NCBI GenBank assembly: GCA_029717555.1
Contig: JAMDHS010000017.1
Span: 1-64,000, forward strand
Source of the DNA: Peribolospora baueri
Taxonomy: Eukaryota; Basidiomycota; Peribolosporomycetes; Peribolosporales; Peribolosporaceae
Reading direction: 5' to 3'
DNA length: 64,000 nt
Below are positions 55,391 to 64,000 of this stretch, piece by piece. The position numbers and the translations under genes are program-made. The notes beneath the pieces are model-generated. The model saw only the letters and a program-made list of their open reading frames with translations. It made no database searches and had not been told where the DNA came from. Within the stretch, counting starts at the first letter, position 1, and each line of letters begins with the position of its first letter.

Positions 55391-58051
55391 ATGAGCACGT
55401 TCACGTCCCCCACCTCCCGCGACTTTCGCGTCCCCATCGACGGCACCGGCGCCAGGGCAAAGTTCACCATCGCCAATGCAAAGTCTAGTCGCAAGCCTGG
55501 CGCCTCCGCCGCCGCCGCCGCAAAGCTCGCCGCCGATCCCAGGGGCTCTCCTCTCTCTCAGCCCCAGGTCGGCATCGGCGGTTGGACGACCTCCCGTTCC
55601 CTCTCCGGCACGCCCTCCAGCTCCTTCGACGGCGGCTCCCGGAGCACGGACTGGGGCCTCGGCATCTCCTGGGACGCCCGCGCTCGCAACGGCGCCCACC
55701 ACGCCGAGGAGAGGAATACCGAGGAGCAGATACGCGAGGACGACGCCGTCGACGGCGGCTACAGGAGCCTCTACCTCCCCAGACCCGACGGCCGCCCTTC
55801 CACCGCCGGCTCCGCTAGGACCGCGCCCGCCTTCGGCGCCAACGTCGCCTCCCCGGCGGCCCCCTACTCCCTTCACAGGGACGCTCAGAGCTCCACTTCC
55901 ATCGACGAGCTCCCCCCCAGGTCGTCCGGCTCCGGCTCGGAGAGGAGCGTCCCGTCCTTAGCGTCCCCGCGCGGATCCACGTTCGCCACCGACGACCTCA
56001 GGAGCCCATCCTTCCACTCGACACGCTCCCCTCGCCTCCAAGGCACCCCTCCGGCCGCCGGCTCGCCCGCGATGGGTGTCCATCGCCCCCTCTACCCCGA
56101 CTCGACGGCGACGTCCTCCACAGCCCAGTACGACCGAGCGAGCACCCACTCGCCCGTGCCTGGCCGCAACACTTTCGTCCCCGCTCCTCCCCCCCTGCCG
56201 CCCTCCGGCACCCCTCCGCCGACCGCTTTCGTGCCCCCGCTCGCTCCTCTTCCTCCTCCCATACGCCCTCGAGACGTCCCCGGGACGTCCGGTCGTGGCG
56301 GCGTCATCCCCGATGGCGCCCCCCGTCAAGAACTCGCCAGATTCAACAGCTATCCCGCCCCTGATCCCTACGCCGACAGACCATCGATGAGCGACGCCGC
56401 CGCCGCCGCCGGCCGTCGCGTCGCCCGGTCCAGGCCGTCCTTGGACAACATCCGCGGTCCTCTCGCCAGCCTCTCCGGGTCGGCCAAGGAGGTGCGCGGG
56501 TCCCTTCGCGGCGCGGGCACCGCCGCCGGTAACAAGCTCAAAGACGCCGGGGCGTCCATCTGGGCTCTCAAGGACCGGAAACGGAACGGGACGTTCAAGA
56601 CGCTCTTCTCCCAGAGAAACCAGTCTCGCCAAACCTTGAACACACAGTCCCCCGGTTCTCCCTACGACTCGCCGCCCATCAAAGCGGGTGCACAGCTTGC
56701 TCCGTCCGGGTCGTCGTTCAGGAGTCAGGACTTCTCCTCCTCCTCCGACCTCGGCGACCTCTCCCACCCCCCATCCCATCCCTTCCCCACCTCTCAAACG
56801 TACACCGGTAGCAGGCCATCCGAGGACAGCATCGGCTACGGCGATCATCGAGGCCAGATGACCTCTCCTCCTCGGTCCTACGCGCCCTCCCGGTCCATGT
56901 CGTCATCGCTCCCGCCGCGCATCGATCTTCCCCTCCCCGATTCCGGCGCTCTGTTCGAGACGGAGGAGGAGAGGGCGGCGAGGCAGAGGGAGGTTCGCCT
57001 CCGGGAGGAGAAGCGGCTCCAGAGGGCCAGTCGGCTGCCCCCCGAGTACATCCTCAACCTCCCCGGCATCGACACCTCCGATTCGTCCGAGGAGGAGGAT
57101 GAGGACGAGGTGAACTACGCTCGCGATGACTCGAGATACGCCGAACGAAGCCTTTTCGGCGGCTATACCTCTCCCCCCGTCCCGACCTCCTCCATGTCCA
57201 TGGACGAGGAGGAGGACGAGCCCGCGCACTCGCTGACGCTCGACGTACCTCTCCACGACGAGCATATGGCCACCCACTCGGACGCCGTCTCCTATTCATC
57301 CCGTCCCGACTACGCCACTTCGTCCTACTCTGCCCTCCCCGACTTGGCGCCCACCATCCAGGTCGAGGTCGAGACTGGCTATCTCTTCCCCGACCTCGGT
57401 CGCTTCGACGACAACAGGCACGACGATAGGCAGGTGCCTCTGGAGGACCAGACGTCGCCAGAGCCTGGCGCGTCGTCGTCAACGTATGGGTGCACGCCGC
57501 CTGGATTGAGACGCTTCGACCAACAGCAGAAGCGGCAACAACACCAGCAGCAGCACCAGCCGTCGAAGCGCTCGCCCCCGCGACCCGTTCAGACCGTGCC
57601 CACCGACGCAACGCCGCACTCCGAGTCGGATGAGGAACAGTGGGCGGCGACAGTGGCGTACATCGCCAGGGGGCCGACGCCCACGTTCCACGACTATGTC
57701 ACGCCTCAGGAGCGAGAACGGGAGCGGGAACAGGAACAGGAAAGGGAACGAGAACGAGAGCGAGAACGGGAACGTGAACGGGAACGAGAACGAGAGCACC
57801 AGCACCGGGAGCAGGCGCAGATGGCGATGCGGCCAAAGGTGACGACGGCGCAGCCTCCGCCTCCACCGCCATCGCTGTTTTCGAGGGTCGAGAAGGACCT
57901 TCCTCCGACCCCTGACGCTTCGCCTGACTCTGAGCAGTCGCTGGAGGAACAGCAGCGGCGACACGTCCGCCCTTCGTTCGACCACCAGCGTCAGCCCTCT
58001 TTGGCCCCCTCCCACCAAGCCCGCCACCGCGACCAACCACAACTGCAACGC

Positions 58052-58085
<34 letters not shown>

Positions 58086-61000
58086 GGTCGCCGGCGCTGG
58101 GCGCGGTCGACAGCTCGCAGCCACCTCCGGGCTCGGTCGCCGGCGGCTCCTTCTCTTCCACCTCCGTCCAGCCTTCCCGTCGTCCGTCCAAGGAGGCCTC
58201 CATCGACACCACCTTCGACACCTCCAACTCCTCCATAGACCACCATCGCGACCAGCCCTCCACTCCGCCCACCACCGGCTCGCCCTCCATCCACGCCGTC
58301 GCCAGCCCTTCTCTCGGCCCCAGACCCTCCATAGACGACAATGCTTACGTCCCCGCTGGCTCGCCTTTGCCCCCCAAGGCGACCGAACTACCCTTCACCG
58401 GTGGCGCCCCTTCCGCCGCGGCCGCCCGCGCAGAAAAGGCGATACCCCGTCTGCCTCCCCTCATCGTCCCTCTTCCCGCGCCAGCGACGACGGCCGCTTC
58501 TCCCGCCGCCGCCGCTCCTTCCTCCACCGCTGACCCCGCTCCTCCCGCCGCCGCCACCAAACCTGCTCCTCCGCCTCCCATCGTGGATCCGGACGTTCCG
58601 GCCGGAATGAAACGTCTGCCGACAGGGGAGATCGTCAATCCCGAGACGTACGTGCCCAAGAACGCCCTCGTGCGTGCGCCGCGCAAGAGGAAGGCGGACG
58701 ACGGAAGGCGTCCCGGAGCCAAGTCTCGCCCGTCCGCCTCTTCCGCGGCGTCGGCGGTGGCGTCTTCCAAGGGGCGCGCCATGGAGCCTTCCAAGGACGG
58801 AGGAAGTGGAGTGGTGGTGGTGGCTCATGCTGAGCGATCACGAGCCGTCGGTAATGGAGAGGACGACGCGGAGAGCTCTTCTTTGGCGGTAAGGAAGGCG
58901 CAAGCGGGCGAGGAAGACGAAGACGAAGAGGGAGAGCAAGGCGAGGAGGAAGTAGAGCCGTTCGAAGCGCTCACCTCGGCCGCGTGGGAAGAAGTGGAAC
59001 AAGCGCTGTCAAGGTTCAAAGAATTCAAAGATCCCCGAACGTCCCCCTCCTCCTCCGCCGCCGCCGCCGCCGGCGCCGCTTCGACGCCGCAGCCGCAGCC
59101 GATGGATAAAGGTTCCCTCCTCCGCTCCGTCCTTTTACCCTTCCTCGCTCTCGAATCCGATCGTACCAAGCCTGAGGTGTCGGACGGTCCGTTTGCGGAT
59201 GGGAAAGTTAGGAGGGCGTTGTTCTTTGAGTGGTGAGTTTGTATCCTTTTTTTCGTACATTCGGGAGAGAGTGGAGGAATGATGGGGTGGTATGGCCGAC
59301 AAAGTCGGTGCTGACGCTAACAAACGTTCGGTCTTCGTCTCCACTTCCTTCCCGTTCGTTCATCCTCATGTCCCAGGATCCGCCATCTTCTTCTCGAGCT
59401 CCAACACGTCCAGACCTCGGCCGACCGAGGCGCCATCCTGGAGAGCATCGCTTGCATCATCGAGAGTCGCACTTTTTCCCCTCCCGTGCTTTCCGAGGAC
59501 ACAGAGGACGAAGAGAGATTCTCGTCCGTCTTCGGACACATCCTCTCCTACGCCATCGGCGAGCTCAACAAGAAGGGCGTCTACCAGAACACGCTCATCT
59601 TCTCCGGAAGGCTTCTCGCCGTCTCCTTCTTCCGCGTTCCCGGCGTCGCCCACAAGCTCCTCAGCGTGCTCGTCGTCCATCGGTTCGCCCTCGAGCGCGT
59701 CGCCGTCGAGGCTGAATGGGAGGACAAGTGAGTGGGAGTGAATTGGCGAGGAGAGCGTGGTAAGAGGGAGGGAAGGAGGAAAGAAGGAGACGGATGCGCT
59801 GACGTATGGGCAATTTCGATTTTTTTGTCGTCCGACAGTCGACCAGACGATTTGGACCTATACCGGTCTTTCTTCCCCGCCCACCTGCAGAGCCTCTGCT
59901 TCACCGACGCGCGCTCCTACCTGACCAACCTCGAGCAGAGCGCGACCCACCCCACGGACCCGGAGAACGACAAGTTCCTCGTCCGGCAGGCCGAAGTGGA
60001 GGTGGAGATGACGGGCAACTGGCTCCGAAGGTGGCAGTCGGACGACTCGGAGCTCTTCTTCTCCTTCTGTCGCTCTTACCATCGTCAGCTCGCCCAGCTC
60101 TTTGCCAGCATCAGGTCTCCCAAGACCGTCGTCAGGCGCTTCTTCGGCGCTCCCGGATACGCTCACTTGGCGACGTGCGTCCATCAGAAGTGTCTTTCGC
60201 TCGTCCATCGTGACATCCTCTCCGTCACGACTCTCTCTTCCCAGAAAAACTTGTGAGCCTTTTTTTTTCTTCCTTCATCCCATCACAACCTTCCACCGCG
60301 TCCCAACTTTCGGCCGCTCCGCCCGAAACTCGACGAGAAGCGTTTAGATGTTTCGCTGACGCCCACGCCCTCCTTTCGTCCCTTTCCTTCTCCGACCGCT
60401 CGCAGCAACCCGGGAGAGACGGCCAACGTGCTCACGGGGAGCACGAGCGGCAAGCCCCGGCACCTTGAAGCGGCCAACAGGCGTTGCACCGCCGTCGTGG
60501 TGGACAGCATCCGCGCCATGTCGGGCAAGGACCGCATCTTCGGTCCCATCCTTGGCGTGCACGTCAAGTCGCTCGTCAAGCGCACCTCCCTCTACGACGT
60601 ACAAGGCGTCTTTTGTCTCCTCGACTGGCTCGACGGCGTCTTCACACAGGCAGAGATCGCAGAGATCCCCACCATCGATACCCTCATCGATATCCCCTTT
60701 CTCATCGAGACCATTTCCCTCCTTCTCGAGAAGGCGGATCACGCGTTGGCCCTCATGCGCGCCATTTCGGTGAGCTTTATGGAGGTTCCCCATGTCGCAA
60801 AACCCCTGTCGAAGCGCGTGTGTGTGTGTTCGTTGGCTTGATCTGACGTTGTTGTGTTTCCTTACCTCGTCCGCCTCTACCGCGTACATGACCCTACAGT
60901 TCTGTTACACCCACTTCGCCTTGCTCACCAGCCGAAAGAAGTATCGCATCCAGTTTTGCGAGGAGACGCTCTTGAAGACCACCATCTTCCAAAAGCTCTT

Positions 61001-62493
61001 CCTCTCCTGGTCTTTCACCATTCGCGCCTACTTCCTTCACTTGCTCGTCTGTGAGTCGTCTCCCAGCGATCGTTCATCTCGGGAGCTTTGGTCCGGATCG
61101 CCGTGACCGCGTGTCCCCGGGAACTTACGCTGATCCATTACTGTTTGCGTCTGTCCGTTCGTTCGACCCTCCAGTCCGCCTCGCCCGCATTGGCGATTTT
61201 CCGAACCCAGATGACGACCCGAAAGGGCGGACTGCCGTGCACATCACCCGGCTCTTCAATCAACGTCTCGATGAGATTCGCAAGAGGCACGACGAGCTCG
61301 AGCCGAACTTGTCGGACAGTGAGAGCGAAGCGGCAGAGTCAGAGGACGAGGAGGACCCTTGCAAGCTCCGGAGGCGCACGGTCACCTCTTTCGTCAGCAC
61401 CATCCGTCACACTCCTGCCCCTCGCAAGTCGATTCAACAGGGTTCCAAGGCGGAGCGCGTTCTCGGTATCGGCATGCCGGACCCCGTCCTCACCGCAAAG
61501 GGCCCGCCAGGCAAGAGCCAGTTCGGCAGGGCGAAGCAGTGGCTGCGCGGACTCGGCGCGAAGACGCCAAAAGCGAACAGGGCACCCAAGCTCGGAAAGC
61601 TTGGCGGCGGCGGCCGCGTCCCTGGCAGGAGTGAGGACGGGTACGATAGCGCGGGGCTGGAATCCCCTTCCTTGACCGACTCGCCCAACACTCCCCTCTA
61701 CGAGAACGATGGGGAGATGCAAGATCTTGAGGAACCGCGCGCCTCGGATGGCGATATCCCCGAGGAGGACGAGGGCACCGCTGGCGACTCTGGTGAAGAG
61801 GACAACAGCTTCTTCGAGTTCAACTTTGAGGCCGCTCGCCCCCCCTCTACCATTTCCGTCCCCGAGTCCGACGCGTCCTTCGATCTACAGTCGCCCACTT
61901 CGCCCGGCCTGCCGGCCGACGGTCACAACCCGCTGGCTGCGCCTTCACCTCGCTCGTCCACCGCATCGCCTCGCGTCTCTCGCGCCTTCTCCAAGCGTTC
62001 TTCCATCCTCCCTCCGCCCGCGCTCGACATCCTCGGCGGAAGTCCCGAACCTCCGGTGCCGGAAATTCCGGCCATGTTCGCCAAGAAGCCGGTGGGATAT
62101 GAGAAGCAGCTCCACGTGTACGCGGTGCAGAGCCTCGTAAGTGTCGTCTCTGTCGTGTGTTCTTCCCAAAGCTAATCAGCTTGGGCCAGGCAGACCGGAC
62201 CGGACTGGACCGGCGGTGGCTGACTCGAGTTCCTTTGCACTCCGCCCTCGCCTTCACATCCTCTTTCAGCGGGAATACGAGTCGACCGTTATCGTGAGTT
62301 TCGGGAGACCGGTTCCTGACGTCCATGCCTACCTTGCCTTTTTCACTCTGCGCGCAAGCTCACGGTTTTTCACGACTTTTTTTTTTACTCTCTTCGCTGG
62401 GAACAGGAACACGACGACTTCTTCTCCAACCCGGAAAACACCACCGTTCCCCGTCTCGCCGTCTCCTGGCCCAACTTGTGGAGCAACGATTGA
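55391..62493 (+). CDS. UPF0592/DUF1765 fungal protein, 2064 residues, 8 exons
   Basis: Exons: 55391-59232, 59377-59727, 59839-60252, 60406-60769, 60900-61050, 61175-62136, 62270-62293 (24 nt), 62407-62493, all GT-AG in phase. The first 1200 residues are disordered and rich in Ser, Pro and Ala, with a long Arg-Glu array (ERERERERERERE) and a 9-10 residue Gln run. The conserved part starts near GKVRRALFFEWIRHLLLELQ and continues with GVYQNTLIFSGRLLAVSFFR, PDDLDLYRSFFPAHLQSLCF, FFGAPGYAHLATCV, DSIRAMSGKDRIFGPILGVH and FQKLFLSWSFTIRAYFLHLL. This order resembles the fungal DUF1765 family (S. pombe UPF0592 proteins), which is uncharacterised. The last part, with GYEKQLHVYAVQSL and VPRLAVSWPNLWSND, closes the domain. 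The assignment is from memory and not tested. Confidence 0.82.
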
Positions 62494-62805
62494 ACGATCG
62501 AGCTTTCTTGCCTTTCCCTCGTCACATCGCACGTTCCTCGCACCACTTTCATCACTCTTTCCCCTCCCTTCCCTTCGTCTTTGTTCGCTACCTATTACCC
62601 CGTCAGCTGGAGTTCCTTTCGTATTCTTTCCGCCGTGTACCTCTTGCTCGCTCTTCCTTTGCAATCTCTCGTTCGGACCGGGTTCTTTTTTTTTTTTTTT
62701 TCGCTCAGGATACACTCCTTGGCGAGAAACGCATTCTCCACACGTTCCAATCTAATGACGACTCGATTTACATCCCGTCGCACGTCCCGTCCATCAGTCC
62801 GTCAG
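62494..62805. other. Convergent spacer between UPF0592 and WD40 genes; no gene seen
   Basis: The two genes end facing each other 312 bp apart, so both 3' untranslated regions lie here. A T run of about 16 bases is at 62686-62701. Confidence 0.5.
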
Positions 62806-64000
62806 TCAGTCGGAGCAATCGGACGTCGTGCGCAGCTGCATGTCCCGATGAAGGTAGAACGAGGGCCACAGAAATTTGGACCCTTGTTGCTGCTTCCTCC
62901 TTCCCCTCCGCCGCCCGTCGTTCATCGGCACCGGCACGTCCGCCACCCCTTGCCGGGGAGGAAATTGCTCGGGGGCAAAGTCGAGAGTGAAGAGACGGTC
63001 GTCGACCGCTCCCCAGACGCGGGAGTGCTCGAGCGCCACCGAATACACCGGCGAGCTCCGCGGGTGGGCGGCGAAGATGGACCAGCCTTCCTTGGGCATC
63101 CTCCTGTCCCACACCTTGACGCTGCTGTGCCGCGCCGTGCCGGCCACGACGTGGCAGTCGTGTCCGCCACCTTGTTCCAGGCAGTACACACTGCTGTTGT
63201 CCATCGGGTCCAGAAGGGCGAGCGATGGACAGAGTCCTCGCGATCGTGTGCCATCGTCTCTAGAGAGGGTGACGGCGGGGCAGCGCGTGTCGTACAGTCG
63301 CACCACGCCGTCGTACCAGCCGGTCAGGATGGTGTAGGGCTCGTAAGGAGGCGAGGAAAGCCCATACACCGCCGACATTCTCGCCGTGCCAAACAGAGAT
63401 ATCGGGCTCTCTAGCAATCCAGTCTCGGTCAAAGTGAACATCTGGACGGGCGGGGGGAACGGGCGGGGTGGCGAATGTCAGATGGCCCGGAACAAGAGTT
63501 GCTTGGCCCGTTCCAACCGGTTGGTCGGTCGAATAGCTCACCTGAAGCGGGTCCCTCCCCTTCGTGCCCACCGTCAAAGACTTCCGTGGTCCTCGCAAAG
63601 ACAGCGCGGCGCTCCAGGGTCGACCTGGCAATGACACCGAGCCAAGTGGACGCCACTCGGGATCTCTTCGCTCCGAGTCGTACACTGACACGGTGCCATC
63701 TCTGGAAGCGACGGCGATGAGACCATCTTCTGCGTGTAGAGCTTGAATCGCAGAGCCCGTGGCTGGCCTCTTCGATAGCGGAAGATGGCTTGGCCCAGCT
63801 CGGCCACCAGCACAAACCACAGCGTCGTTGTCTCTTCGTCCCCGCCCTCCATTGCCGTTGATGGACCTGGGCTTTTCCTTCTCCTTCCAGCCTTTCTCCT
63901 CTTGCAAAGCGTCCAGATCCAAGAGTTGCACCGCGCCGTCCGCCTGACCGACGACCATGCGACCACCTGAGCGATCGAGAAAGGCGCTGGCGGTCACGTC
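62806..64000 (-). CDS. WD40-repeat protein, C-terminal part; runs off the right edge
   Basis: Two exons are visible on the minus strand: from beyond 64000 to 63542, and 63441-62806, joined in phase by a GT-AG intron. The frame stays open past the window edge, so the N-terminus is missing. Blades are seen as GGRMVVGQADGAVQLLDLDA, GLIAVASRDGTVSVYDSERR, EPYTILTGWYDGVVRLYDTR, and CHVVAGTARHSSVKVWDRRM followed by SPVYSVALEHSRVWGAVDDR. An insert rich in Lys and Glu lies between two blades. The order of blades is compatible with an F-box/WD or other propeller scaffold, but no second domain is in view, so no partner can be named. Confidence 0.85.

Overview
This 64 kb window is nuclear DNA of a fungus. 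It is GC-rich, the genes are dense and lie on both strands, and most are cut by short GT-AG introns (usually 60-145 nt) with several very small exons. The gene set (GARP Vps53, a Zn2Cys6 regulator, a UPF0592/DUF1765 protein, a GPI-type aspartic protease, a GH18 chitinase, long low-complexity proteins) and the intron density suggest a basidiomycete, possibly Pucciniomycotina or Ustilaginomycotina. The exact lineage is inference.

Left part (1-20.5 kb): decayed mobile-element-like sequence at the edge; a 12-exon membrane-anchored GH18 chitinase (minus); a CINP-like gene (minus) sharing a 213-bp promoter with a tiny COX14-like gene (plus); a DUS2-type tRNA dihydrouridine synthase (minus); about 2.6 kb of repeat-bearing sequence with a doubtful AT-hook gene; a long disordered protein of unknown function (minus); 2.7 kb without a firm gene; and a 15-exon VPS53 (minus).

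Middle (21-32.3 kb): four neighbouring genes look like a small metabolic cluster: a group-A FAD monooxygenase (minus), a divergently transcribed alpha/beta hydrolase (plus), a Zn2Cys6 transcription factor (plus) and a SAM-dependent O-methyltransferase (plus). The shared promoter of the first two carries five TATCCG/CGGATA sites within 245 bp, and the transcription-factor promoter repeats a 13-bp version of the motif. This is the best candidate here for an undescribed system.

Right part (32.6-64 kb): a DDHD-domain phospholipase A1 (plus), a CRAL-TRIO/Sec14-like protein with C-terminal hydrophobic segments (plus), a GPI-type aspartic protease (plus), an unknown protein with a hydrophobic C-terminus (plus), an RPEL-repeat protein with a tandemly duplicated exon (minus) divergent from a HemK/Mtq1-type methyltransferase (plus), a 2064-residue UPF0592/DUF1765 protein (plus), and a WD40 protein running off the right edge (minus). 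I saw no rRNA, convincing tRNA or CRISPR array. Exon models were made by hand from splice signals, reading phase and remembered family sequence; no database search was run.
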